Shown: piece after piece, positions 22,961 to 33,585 of the stretch
Numbering within the stretch: the stretch's first letter is position 1
Layout of the letters: every line of letters starts with the position of its first letter
NCBI RefSeq assembly: GCF_050948175.1
Contig: NC_135194.1
Span: 5,572,033-5,636,032 of the forward strand
Length of the DNA: 64,000 nucleotides
Origin: Xylocopa sonorina
Lineage: Eukaryota > Arthropoda > Insecta > Hymenoptera > Apidae
Reading direction: 5' to 3'
Program-made: the position numbers and the translations under genes
The notes under the pieces: model-generated
Database searches by the model: none
Told to the model about the DNA's origin: nothing
The model's input: only the letters and a program-made list of their open reading frames with translations

Positions 22961-23159
22961 ATAAGTTATTTATAATGGGAACACCTATCCGTAGGCATGT
23001 ATAGACTCATTTCGCCATCTCTTCAATCACTACTGAAATAGAATTGCGAACAGTTTGAGCATTTTTCACAGAGATGATTCCACTGGTCTGACAACAACGA
23101 ACGCCACATATGGGTTCTCACAAAACCATTTGTCACGCAACTCAGTGCTGAAAGAGATA

Positions 23160-24105
23160 ATAATGCTGGCGCTATTACTTTAACCAGGAATAGAATCCAT
23201 AGGTATGAAACATTATGATCTTATGAGTAACATCAATTCTAGAGGAACATTTATAGTGTAAGTATGAAAGTTCTGTTTTACTTGTAGAAATAAAATTCAG
23301 TAATATGACACTATACTTATTTTCAGGTCCAAGGTAAGCTTACCATATGTAAAGAAAGGCACAAATCCTCATATAGTAAATATCAGACCACTACTGAGTA
23401 TAAAAATTAAACGAATATGGCTTCAAACTCGTGTCGCTTACATAATATCCAAGTTTACAGTGTCAATGTGTGCCCTTGGAAGAGCCGATGAATTTGAAAA
23501 TGATGGTATTGCTGTGATTGCAGTCTTGTCAAAGACTGCAGTAAATTATATATATTTCTAATTTCATTGTTAAGAAAAATAATTCCCTCAATTTAAGATT
23601 GCGTTACGCACGTGTTGTTTCAGGTATACATATGGCTGCGATAGAGATGTTAGTTGATTCAGAATCACAAAATTATAGTGGGAAGCTGGAAATAATGGGT
23701 GATGCAATGTACGCTTTTATTTTGCAAAGACAGTAAATCTGTTACTAATCAGTCTTTAATCGATGAGGCAATATTAAAAAACTGAGGGAATGTCTGATTT
23801 TATCCATTATGCGTGTAATCCAGGTGTGTATCACTAAAGATTTACAATTAATACATGAACGTATAATTTATATTTTAGTAAACAAATAAATTTCTTTTTC
23901 GCCATATAAATATTATTGATACGATAAACTGATGCCTCATTTCTTCCTAGAGGAGAATTTGGAACAAATTAATTTGGATAATTATATATGACAATTGAAA
24001 AGAAGGAATAAATTATGCAGATAAATCGGAGGAAAAGATCATGCAAATATTAATTATCATCCAAACTAATTTAAACAGCGAGTTTGTTAACAAGGATATA
24101 AGCTC
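23160..24105 (+). pseudogene. HSDL2: HSDL2-like pseudogene with introns, left arm
   Basis: Exon-like pieces of hydroxysteroid dehydrogenase-like protein 2, a peroxisomal/mitochondrial short-chain dehydrogenase fused to an SCP2 lipid-binding domain. Legible segments: NNAGAITLT (23163-23190), MKHYDLMSNINSRGTFIV (up to 23257), a 69-bp intron 23258-23326 with GTAAGT and TTTTCAG, KVSLPYVKKGTNPHIVNIRP and RVAYIISKFTVSMCALGRAD, which contains the YxxxK-type catalytic block of this family, then FENDGIAV (up to about 23530). HMAAIEMLVDSESQNYSGK and EIMGDAMYAF follow (23624-23735), LIDEAILKN (about 23770), FFLEENLEQINLDNY (about 23945) and the SCP2 start EEKIMQILIIIQTNLNSEF (about 24030-24090). Stops and a frameshift near 23205 make it dead. 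Introns show it is a genomic, not a retroposed, copy. Confidence 0.85.
23258..23326 (+). other. intron within the HSDL2-like relic
   Basis: Starts GTAAGTATG and ends TTATTTTCAG. Removing it restores the frame between GTFIV and SKVSLPY, in line with HSDL2. Confidence 0.75.
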
Positions 24106-24481
24106 AAATAGTATCCTCTTAAAAAAACCGACATATTAACTAATTAAGAAAAAATTATTCCTACTTTTAAAAATTTTGTTACTTTTTGTAAAATTTCAAT
24201 ATGTCAAATATTAAAAAAATTATAGCAAAATATATTTTTATACACTTTTGTAATATATTTTGTAACGCTAAATAATAAAAATTAAATAAATTACGTTTGT
24301 CAATATTTATTTATACAGATTGAACTTTACTCGTACAGTTATAATAAATTGAACATATTTAATCATATTTTATATTTTCTTTGGAAACAATGGGCAAAGA
24401 TATAAAGTGCATTGCTATTATAGTTCTAGCTGCTCCACAAGTTCCGAAAAAGATTAATTAGACCAATGTCAGCAAAAAGTC
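24106..24481. other. AT-rich tract, inner end of left arm
   Basis: No gene seen. Very AT-rich, and mirrored at 26714-27060. Perhaps HSDL2 intron or 3' flank. Confidence 0.6.
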
Positions 24482-24484
24482 TAA

Positions 24485-25609
24485 ACCCAGACAACACAAG
24501 ATAAGATGGTGGCGACACCATACCGGCACTGTAGCGACACTTCCGAGGAGTGTCAGCAGATCCGTAGTCATCTACGTCCGCACTTGTTAGCTAAAATGCC
24601 GGCACGCAGTGGCAGCACGTTCTAGTCACCAGCGTAGCACGCGTGCGAATGACACTGCGCCAGCACCAGCGTGACACGCGTGTCATCGTTCCATTCAGAA
24701 ATTTTTTCTGCATTGGCGTAGGCGTCACATTTGTTAATGGGGAACCACCTGTTATTCCGTACAAATTAAATACGTCAGAGTTTAGATATCCGCATACGAG
24801 TACTGACAGACGTTTTGGTAGTTGTTTGCCAACATTTATAGTTACTGAGAGAGTCATATATATTTTTTCAATTCGTCAGGAAAATTCATTCCAATAGAGA
24901 CTATTAAATACGATGGCAGCATATTGTTTAAGGAAATTGTAATAAATGATACATTTACTTATAAAATGTTGAACCAATTAAGTTACGTTTACTTTACTAG
25001 CGTATCACAATTTTCAGGTGAAAATATTGAACGTCATTATTTGTTTTCCTTTGGTACATATATTCTTGTGATACATGGTTTTATCGTTTATAAAGATTAT
25101 TAAAAATAAAATATACCTTTGTTACATGAATTTTTAATGAAGAGTTGAAAAAAATACTTATAAAATAAGTGTATGTATTTTTACGATAAAGTAAGTAACG
25201 ACTTTTCTGAAAAAATCGCTGTATTAAGTTATAGTTTACAGAAAATAATAAAAAGAAGTTTTTATATCTTTCTTTCGTGTCAGTGTATCTATTTTCGAAC
25301 CGAAACAAATAAATTGCTTAGTTTAGTCATTTTTAATATTTGTTTATAATTTTCATGTAAACAGCTTCTTCATTGGTATATATTAGCCTACGCCACTGGC
25401 ACGCGTGTCACTATGGTGAGCTGATAGTGTCATTGGCACGCCGTGTCGCCCCTGTGCTATATCGCGGTGCTTTGATAGCACCGTGACACGCAGTGTCGCT
25501 CCAGTGCTAGCCCTGTGCTGTTACGAGAACTGAGAGGCAGCACCGTGCTAGCACAGTGCTTAGAGTTCCACCCGGTGTTATTGGCGCGACAATCGCTGGT
25601 TGTCTGGGT
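24485..25609. mobile_element. PIF/Harbinger-like non-autonomous DNA transposon
   Basis: Terminal inverted repeats ACCCAGACAAC (24485-24495) and GTTGTCTGGGT (25599-25609), flanked by the 3-bp duplication TAA (24482-24484 and 25610-25612). A TWA duplication is the Harbinger signature. Subterminal regions are GC-rich and full of short palindromes such as TGACACGCGTGTCA (about 24673) and repeated CAGTGCTAG motifs; the interior is AT-rich. No transposase domain is legible, so it is probably non-autonomous. It sits at the exact inner edge of the left arm. Confidence 0.7.
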
Positions 25610-25774
25610 TAATATATCAAATGACAGCACATAATAAACCACTGAAAGTATAATGATATGAATAGTAAGAAAAACATGTTTATTTGTTAGATGTTTATAA
25701 ATTCAAATTTAAAGGTCCAAGTCACATTTAATAAATTATTGTTTAACAAGGTGATTTAATGTTGTTTCAAATAG

Positions 25775-25950
25775 GAGCCGAGAACTAGCTGATACTTCTG
25801 TCAATGTAATATTATTTCTGTTGGATACAGTAAAAACACATTTGCAATCTAAGCAAGGTTTCATTAGATCTGGTGTATTTTCCAAATTTTAGAAAGGGAT
25901 GATGCCAACAGTAGTTGGTTCAGCGCCAGGTGATGAACATATACAATAAG
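25775..25950 (+). pseudogene. SLC25A26-like (mitochondrial SAM carrier) exon relic
   Basis: After a splice-acceptor-like AAATAG at 25769-25774 the frame reads SRELADTSVNVILFLLDTVK, then THLQSKQGF and SGVFSKF, a stop, and KGMMPTVVGSAPG. This resembles the first transmembrane helix and matrix signature of the mitochondrial S-adenosylmethionine carrier, where a PLDT(I/V)K motif is expected; here P is replaced by L. One stop (TAG near 25895) and loss of similarity after GSAP show decay. No other carrier exon was found nearby. The assignment rests on pattern memory of the family. Confidence 0.65.
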
Positions 25951-26713
25951 CAAAGCAACGTAAACAGATATAAAATGTTCAAGATTATATAAATTAAACT
26001 ATTACACTTTTATAATCCATGTAGCGCTTCTGTTCTTTGTAACTTACAAAGAGAGTCTTAAGAATGTAACACAATGTAAAGAAGTTACGAAACACAGAAA
26101 GCGGGCCTTAATCTCAGATAAAGGAACCTTGTATCTGTTATATTGTGGTTATCGGAGTGCTGTGTTAAGGGATATGCCATTCAGTTTTAATTTTCTAAAC
26201 GAGAACAATTCAAAAAAATCTTGAGTCGACACATTGGAAGAAAAATTCTTCCAGGGAAAAATGCTGTATGCAATGCAATAATAGCTTCACATCCCCCTGA
26301 TATTCTACAGAAATTCTTATGCCATTTTACTCGATTTACTAAAATCGAAACTATGAAACATATTATGTGGTATTTCTGCAATTGCTACCATACATACACA
26401 CGCGGTCGCACACACTCGCACACGCACACGCACATACGAAATCCATCAAGATTAAAGATACTATCTATGTATTGGAGGATGCATACAATATGAAAAGATT
26501 ATTACATGGATAAATTGTATAATTCCATTTGTAATTGATAATTAGATTATAAGCATTTATATCAGCAAATTTAAATACGACAAAATTGCAGCACGCAGGT
26601 GTGTAAATATAACTTTGCGATCTCATTTCATTTTGGCAGTTATACATATATATAAGCATCCATCCAGGCATAAAGCAAGATAATCTTTCAACTATAAAAT
26701 AATTATGAAACAT
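25951..26713. other. centre of the inverted repeat, no gene recognised
   Basis: AT-rich spacer. Plus-strand 26221-26493 is open for 90 codons but has no recognisable domain. A CA-rich microsatellite lies at about 26391-26440. The part left of 26714 has no mirror partner that I can see. Confidence 0.5.
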
Positions 26714-27284
26714 TAGACTTTTTGCTGGCGTTGGACTATTTTATCGTTTTCGGAACTTGGGAAGCAGCTAGAACTATAATAACAAAGTACATTATATCTT
26801 TGCTCATTGTTTTCAAAGAAAATATTAAATGTGAATAACTATGTTCAATTTATTATAAATGTACGAGTAAAGTTCAATCTGCATAAATAAATATTGACAA
26901 AGGTAATTTATTTAATTTTTATCATTTAGCGTTACAAAATATATTACAAAAATATATTAAAATATATTTTACTTTAGTTTTTTTAACATATTAAGCTTTT
27001 ACAAAAAGTAACAAAATTTTTATAAGTAAGAATAATTTTTCCTTAATTAGTTAATATGTCAATGTTAATTTTTCAATATAAGTTTCGAATTTAAATTGAC
27101 CTTTAATTTCTCTAATTTTATTACTTTCCGTAGATCACTGCTAATTTTTCAACTTTTCCATTACAAGTTTATCGATGCAAGTTTTAATTCTCCATAAGAT
27201 ATAAAATATTATGTTATTAGTAAAATTATTTTGCATTTCTAATTAATTTGAACGTAATAAATATATTTTTTTTATGAGAAAGCA

Positions 27285-27720
27285 TTGCGAGAAAATTTTG
27301 GGAATCCATTGTTAATATTGTATCTGATGGTTGACTAGGTTCTCCTCTCCCTGCCGCACCTTTTTACCATTTTCAAGATTCAAAAACCGTGTACCAGCTT
27401 TCTCACCATTAAAATTTACGAAATTTACATATTATAAATTTTTGCAAAAGGGATGTTAATTATCTCTTGAATTATGGTTGTTTGACAAGACTGCATTCAC
27501 AGCAATACCATCATTTTCAAATTGATCGGCCTTTCCAAGAGCACACATTAACATTCCAAACTTGGATATTATATAAGCAACACGAGTTTGAATCCATATT
27601 CGTTTAATTTTTATATTTGGTGCTTTCTTTAAATATGGTAAGCATACCTTGATATTATTCACAAGATCATAATTTTTCATACCAATGGATTCTATGCTTG
27701 GTTAAAGTAATAGCGCTAGC
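27285..27720 (-). pseudogene. HSDL2: HSDL2-like pseudogene, right arm (deleted copy)
   Basis: Minus-strand reading MKNYDLVNNI, then VCLPYLKKAP, NIKIKRIWIQTRVAYIISK, MLMCALGKADQFENDG and IAVNAVLS (27680-27470). The segment holding the intron and the GTF part of the left copy is gone: the sequence jumps from AATATC to AAGGTATGC. A second deletion removes the PHIVNIRPLLS block. Further along, at about 27400-27285, the SCP2 C-terminal part is legible in shifted frames (ILTMDSQNF, GKKVRQGE-like), which is not seen in the left arm. The intron is lost by deletion, not by retroposition. Confidence 0.82.
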
Positions 27721-27914
27721 ATTATTAACCCTTTAAGCACTGAGTTGTGTGGCAAATGGTTTTGTGAAAACCCATATGTGGCGTTCGTTGTTGTCAGAAC
27801 GGTGGAGTTATCTCTGTGAAAAGTGCTCAAACTGTTCGCAATTCTGTTTCAGCAGTGATTGAAGAGATGACAAAACGAGTCAATACCTGCCTACGGATGG
27901 GTATTCCCATTATA

Positions 27915-28290
27915 AATAACTTATAACTTGTCGATGGATGGTGCTGCTGGCGGTCGGTTACTCACAATCGACCGACGGCTGGTGTTGCTTGTGGTTAATA
28001 ATCCATAAATTATCGACGACTGGTGTTGCTTGTGGTTAATAATCCATAAATTATCGACGACTGGTGTTACCAACAACCGATAACGCATGCTTTCACACAC
28101 TGCTGGTGCAACCAATAGTAGGTAACTCGAGACTTATCAACGACTGGTGTTGCCTGTGGTGGGTAACTCATGATATATCGACAGTAGGTGATGTCTGCGG
28201 TCGATAAATCATGATATAATAACGGCTGGTATTGCCAATAGTCGGTAATTCAAGAACTATCGACGGATAGCATTGCCAGCTATCGGTAAT
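27915..28290. repeat. 41-bp minisatellite, right arm
   Basis: Inverted partner of 22631-22960. Two adjacent units near 27980-28065 are almost identical (GACTGGTGTTGCTTGTGG), pointing to a recent local duplication in this arm. Confidence 0.8.
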
Positions 28291-28299
28291 CCATATCTT

Positions 28300-28467
28300 A
28301 CTTGGCATAACTTAGTCTAACATCATTTAAACTTAATTTGGACCAAGCTAACCTCAGTTACACCAAATCTGACTTAATCTACCTTCACTCAAATCTATCC
28401 CAACTTAACACAACTTAACTTTACCTCTTTTAGACATAAACTAATCAAACCTACGCTTCCTTAAACC
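28300..28467 (-). repeat. degenerate CCTAA-type repeats (right inner array)
   Basis: 5-bp periodic stretch of CTTAA, CCTCA and TCTAA-like units, the reverse complement of 22480-22630. It touches the T-run that is the tail of retrotransposon 3. Confidence 0.7.
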
Positions 28468-29067
28468 TTTTTTTTAACGTAGGAAAATCATCATGGATCT
28501 CCGAAGATGGGGAACTCGGGGGGTATGCCGGACTCTTACCGGCTAAAACCCCACAGTGACCGTCCACGGAGATGCTGCGTGGGAACCGGGAACTCTGGAC
28601 GAACACGTCCGGTCCCCTCCGCCCCGCGCGCCGGGTTCCGCCATTGTGACTGGGAGGACCCCCTTCCCGGTGGGGAGTATAGTCGACAAGATACACTGTC
28701 CCGTCCGAGGAATGAGCGATGGCTGGATCACGCAGCCACCGCTCTCGTCCCGGGGGACGCGTGCAATGGTCGGTACGATTCCCCAATCGCACCTACCGTG
28801 CCCCCCCCCCCCCCCCCCGGACGACGCCCCTGCAAAAACGTGGGGCACGACCACCAAAGTGGTCCTCCCCGCACGGGCGTCGTCGACGCCTCGGGCCAGG
28901 CGTGGCCCGGACGGACTGGGTGCGCCGGGTGATTCAGACCCGATACTACGACCCGACGAATGCTGAGTCGTGGCCCCTGAGGCGTAAAGGCCACCTTCGT
29001 AGCCTGCAGGCAAGGCGAAGGTGGCGAAGTCCCACCTCCCGAAGGGTTCTTAGGAGCGACTTCCACC

Positions 29068-32000
29068 CTAAGGTCGAAGCTCCCCCCCCCGTGGGGCGGT
29101 ACAGGGCAAACGTCTATGACACCGACCCCGTAGGCGACGTCGAGCGGGCATGGATTGCTCTCTAACCCGCTCGGCGACCTCCTTCGCGACCATGACCTCC
29201 TCGCAAAAGGAGACCATAGCCTGATAGACCCTCGCGCGACCAAGCATCCTTGACAGGATGCTCAGCAACGCGAGGTCCGGACCCACCTTCGCCGCTAATG
29301 CCCGACACGGCACCTCCCAGGCAGGACACTCCTGAAGAGTGTGCCGCGCCGAGTCCTCCGCGGTGCCACAATAGTGGCACCGCGCGGTTGCTTTGCATCC
29401 GATTCGGCACAGGTACTGATCGAAACAACCATAGTCGGTTAGCACATGTGTGGTTCGGAAAGTAAGCCGTCCTTTGCTACGACCCACCCATCTATCAAAA
29501 ATGGGCAGGATCGCCCCCACGGTCCAATGGTCTCCGCGGTGGGATAACACGTCTCGCCACTTTGACATAGTGGACCGCTAGGCCTGGAACCTAAGCTCGT
29601 CCCGACTAATGCTCTTCCCTGACAGGCTGGAGACCTGTCGCTCTATGCGAAGAGACCTATAAATGTAGGCGTCTTCGAGCGCCAGATACTCCAGAGCTGG
29701 AAGTCCCGCCAGGGTGGTGGCCACCTCAAAGGACACCGTACGGTATCTCCTAATGACGCGTATGGCCGTGCGTCTCCATTCACTTTGTAGGAGCGTAATG
29801 CTCCTCCGACTGGCCAACAGCGCATCGGCCCAAACAAGGGAACCGTACAGTGCCACACTCCTCACCACTCTGCAATAGAGACGGCGCACCCGCTCGTTCG
29901 GACCGCCAAGGTTGGGCATGATGCGAGTAAGATGAGTCTTGTGTTTGCCCAACCTGACGGTCAGACGAGCGAAGTGCGGGACGAAACTCCAGGAGCCGTC
30001 CAGGTAGACACCAAGATACTTGACGTCCTTAGCTACCTGGACATCGGACGACCCGATCCTCACCAGACACGGGGAAGGAGTGCCCCTCTTACAAGGACGG
30101 AAACAAACGATCTCCGTCTACTGAGGGGACAACTCCAACCCCATGCCCCGAATCTGCGAGGTGATGGCCGCAACCGCGACCTCCGCCCGACAGATGGTCC
30201 TCCCTGAGTCCCTGCCGGTGGCTAACACCATTGTGTCGTCGGCGTAACACGTTAAGTGTAGGCCGGCCGGAAAGGAGACCCACAGAACCGCATAGTACCT
30301 CAGGTTCCACAATAAAGGGGCCAGTACGGATCCCTGGGGTACTCCACGGCTGATGTCACGCCTAACAGGCCCATCGCGGCCACCGTAAACGATGGCTCTG
30401 TCTCGGAGGTAATCATCGATCACCATCCGCAGGTAGAGGAGCACCTCGTAATGCTTGAGGGCCCCGCGGATGGTCGCCCACGAGAGGGAGTTGAAGGCAT
30501 TCTGGATATCCAGAGATACTGCCAGAGCAACTCCCTCCTGGACGGACGTGGTCGAGTCCGAGAGAGACTTGACGCCAGTAATGGTGTCGATGATCGACCG
30601 TCCCTCCCAGAAGCCAAACTAGCACTCGGCCAGATAGGATCCAACCCGAGACAGGTGCTGGACGAGGCGACGCTGAACGATACGCTCAAAGAGCTTACCA
30701 ACCTCGTCCAGTAACACGATAGGCCTGTAGGCGGAGGGTGACTCCGCGGGCCTGTTGTCCTTCTTGAGGAGAACCATCCGTCCACACTTGCACCGAAGTG
30801 GAATCGTTTCCGTCTGGAGGCAGGCTGTAAACAGCCTGCACAGACGGGGACCGAGGACGCTGAGTGCCAAGACCCAGGCACGGTCAGGTCTACCGTCAGG
30901 ACCGGGGGCGGTGTTACGCTCTCCCATGCGTCTGACGGCACCGACCAGATCCTCTACGGATACCTCCAACTCCTGTGACCATAAGACATGGTCGGTGGTT
31001 TGAACGGGGGCTGACACCTCCCCAGAAGGGAACAGGGTGCCGACGGCCCGCTCCAAGAGTGGAGGGTCCATCGTCTCCGTGAGTGGAGGCGCCCATGGAC
31101 GTAACTTGTCCATGACAAGTTTATACGGGCGCCCCATGGATCTTCACGGAACTTCGAGAGGAGTCCGTCCCAGACCTAAGCCTTGGCCAGCTGCAGCTGT
31201 TTTGTAAGTGTACGATAATCAGGGTATTCTCGCCGCGTCGGTGTTGCGTCAACGCCTCGCCCTGGTGTACTGGCGGCAAGCGACCCCGTAATCAGTGCGG
31301 AGGCGCTGAATTTCATCGCTCCACCAATACACCGGGCGGTGGGGCGGATTGGACCGGACACGTGGCAAAGTCGCAAATCTACGTCATGTCGTCTGCGAAC
31401 CAATCCGCCTCCGCATTAACGTTCACCGACCCAGCCAAAATGCCCGACCAGGCCACTGCGAGAACGGCCACCATCAGAGCGTCCTCATCCATGCCCCTCA
31501 GGGCCCACCTCTTCTGGCAGTGGGCTGATGAGCGGGTTGGGGGAGGCGTAGAGACCTCAATGCGTATTCACGCATGATCAGAGAGAGTCTCCACGTCGTC
31601 GACCCTCCAACCCGACACACGTCGCGCGGCCAGGGCATTTGCTAAAGATATATCCATGATACTTTCGCCCTGGTAGCGCACGCACGTGCTGGCCGAGTCC
31701 CGGTTTAATAACCGGAGGCCCAGGCCAGCCGCCCAATCCAACACCGAGTGACCCCTCTGGTCCGTCCACGGGGAGTACCATGCGGATGCGTGAGAATTGA
31801 ATTCCCCGAGGACGAACACTGGACGAGCTGCGTGCAAAGAGACTAAGCTCTGCAGCTCATCCAGTAATGTGTCGAAACGACTGATGGGCCATCTCGGTGG
31901 TGGATAGACGCCTACTACCAGACAATCAGCCAGGTCGACCGCCACGAACCCGTGGCCGCACGCAACAAGCGCTATCGCCGGATCCGCAACGGGACCAACT

Positions 32001-32140
32001 GGGCGATCACCAAGGAGTCTTCCAGGTGTCCCCAGCCCAGGACGAGTGCTGGAGAACCCGGTACGGCTCCGCGGCGACGACCAACTCAACCATCCCACTA
32101 CTATGACCCTGAACCATTGGGTCGTGTGCGGCGATGGCAT
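29068..32140 (-). pseudogene. TRAS/SART-like ORF2 (right arm)
   Basis: Endonuclease at 32140-31568: GVYPPPRWPISRFD, FVLGEFNSHASAWYSP, STCVRYQGESIMD and TLSDHA with the catalytic Asp-His. RT at 31137-30118: ERNTAPGPDG, MVLLKKDNRPAESPSAYR, DEVGKLFERIVQRRL, GVPQGSVLAPLLWN and the catalytic CYADD (codons at 30235-30246). The RT thumb region is at 30063-29578 (VKYLGVYLDGSW). The C-terminal zinc motif CHYCGTAEDSARHTLQEC lies around 29390-29320. Frame changes near 31140-31570, 30445-30620 and 29570 break it. In the family ORF2 nicks the target repeat and reverse transcribes the element RNA there. Confidence 0.88.
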
Positions 32141-32241
32141 GGTTGAAATTGGTCTGGATGACCTGACCGCGGGGAGGCGGGAACGTTAGGCCATGTCCAT
32201 GGCCTCCCTCCCGGCCAGCGTCATCCATGAGAGCGGGATTT

Positions 32242-33529
32242 TCAACCTGCTCCATCTTGTCCCCAATGTCCATGTGATGTCCGCTGCCTACCACGTTGAA
32301 GAGTGATGCATGTGCACCACCCCCGCTGGAACATCTTCACGTTAGAGGGTGGTGCAGTTACACCACCCCCTTTATGGACACTGGGGACCTTGGGCTTCTT
32401 CTCTCCAGTCTTCACTCCCTTCTGCGCAGCCGACGACGGCTGTGCCCCCTTGTCGCCTCGGCGGGCCTTAGGTGGGGAGCAAGTCTTGCCTCCCGTTCTG
32501 TTGTCCGCGAACCGCCCTGCCTCTTTGCAAATGAGGCACACAGGCGCGGCCGTGGTACAAAGGCCCGCCTGGTGGCCGGTCCACCTGTGTAGTGCACCGC
32601 TGTTGCACGTGACCTTGCACCCAGTAGCAGTAGCATTGCTCCGGGTGGGGTTTCAGCGCCATTACTCGGGAATCAGCCCACTCCACCCGGATACGGCCGG
32701 CAGCGACCATTTTTCTGGCCGCTGTCAGGGAGCACTGCACACAAAGGGTGCCGAGTCCTCTTTGAGAAGACCGACTGCTCCCGGTCTTCACGTCTTCCAC
32801 CTGGCACGCTCCGGTGCCAGCAATGGCCTCGGCCACCTCAGACTAGGTGACTGAGTCGTCCAGACCGATCACTCACAGGTCTGCTTTCTTGATCGGCCTG
32901 GCCACCGTCAAGCCGTCGCCGGCCAACGCCTCCTTCAATTTTTCCACCAAGATGGCTGCCTTAACCTCCTTTTCAGGATCGGCAATCTCCAACAAGGTAC
33001 CGTCGGTCCTGGACTTCTTGGGGCGGACAGACTCCACCCCAACATCAAACAGCTTGACCCTCTGCCTGGTAGCCACTATGATATCACGATATATGGCTTT
33101 GCTGCCAGGCAGAAGGGTCAGCGCGGCTGCCGCGGTGCGTGGCAGGTTTGCTTCGGTTTGTCCTCCTTTTTGGCCACCTGGGCTTTAGGTGGCGGGGCAG
33201 GGGCAGATTGGGTCTTTTTGGCTGTCCTAGCTGGCATCCTGCCCACCACCTAGGCCCAAGTACCTTCCTTTGCTACACCAGCTGTAGAACTCGCTGGTGC
33301 TAGTGTCGCTGCAGCGCTCTTTTTAGCCTCTTGGCACGTCAACTTTTTTTTTTGGCTTGGTGATTTTGGAAGTCACCGAGCCCTTGCCTTCCTTATTCTT
33401 CTTCAGCTCCTCCTTCTTTCCCTCGATGGTCTGAGTAATGGAGTCATTCAAGGGCAAACTCCCCTTCTTCAATTCTGGGAGGAGCTCCAAACGTAGTTCC
33501 TCCATCTTCTTATTAATGATCTCTGCCAC
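32242..33529 (-). pseudogene. TRAS/SART-like ORF1 (right arm), N-terminus missing
   Basis: Starts abruptly at 33529 with EIINKKMEELRLELLPELKK, a charged helical stretch. Around 33076-32873 it reads RVKLFDVGVESVRPKKS, matching left-arm 17760-17810. A CCHC knuckle (QCYCYWVQGHVQQRC) lies near 32655-32610, and a second (CLICKEAGRF, then GGKTC) near 32540-32480. Frames shift between blocks. It lacks the GEYVGL region found in the other copies. Confidence 0.78.
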
Positions 33530-33540
33530 CTGCTATAAAA

Positions 33541-33580
33541 CCTAACCAAACCTAACCTAACCTAACGTAACCTAACTAAA
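33541..33580 (-). repeat. CCTAA telomeric repeats, right array
   Basis: Consecutive 5-mers CCTAA CCAAA CCTAA CCTAA, then CCTAA CGTAA CCTAA CTAAA. This is the best-preserved telomere-like stretch in the window, wedged between the truncated retrotransposon 3 and the 5' end of retrotransposon 4. Confidence 0.85.
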
Positions 33581-33585
33581 TCTGA

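Larger units (their letters stand above)
16039..24481 (+). repeat. left arm of the large inverted repeat
   Basis: Collinear, in reverse complement, with 26714-33580 plus the leader at 33586-34650. Matching landmarks in order outwards: AT-rich tract 24106-24481 with 26714-27060, HSDL2 relic with 27285-27720, 41-bp units with 27915-28290, TTAGG relic with 28300-28467, and retrotransposon 2 with 28468-33540. By extension 14900-16038 pairs with 33541-34650. Arms differ by indels, by a solo LTR and by much base substitution. Confidence 0.8.
28468..33540 (-). mobile_element. R1-clade (TRAS/SART-like) retrotransposon 3, 5' truncated
   Basis: Minus-strand counterpart of retrotransposon 2: tail as a T-run at 28468-28475, 3' leader to about 29070, ORF2 to about 32140 and ORF1 to 33529. 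It stops at 33540 inside ORF1, directly against CCTAA repeats, so leader and N-terminal gag are missing. Conserved landmarks are shared with element 2, but its RT box is intact. Several frameshifts make it inactive. Confidence 0.85.
26714..33580 (-). repeat. right arm of the large inverted repeat
   Basis: Reverse-complement partner of 16039-24481 (see that entry). It has an intact empty site where the left arm holds a solo LTR, lacks the leader and N-terminal gag of the retrotransposon, and has internal deletions in HSDL2. Confidence 0.8.

Noticed and set aside
26391..26440. CA-rich microsatellite.
   Set aside because: Ordinary short repeat, mentioned within the spacer only.
27456..27680. 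Right-arm HSDL2 without intron considered as a processed retrocopy.
   Set aside because: The missing stretch also removes exon sequence and the flanks match the intron-bearing arm, so it is a deletion.
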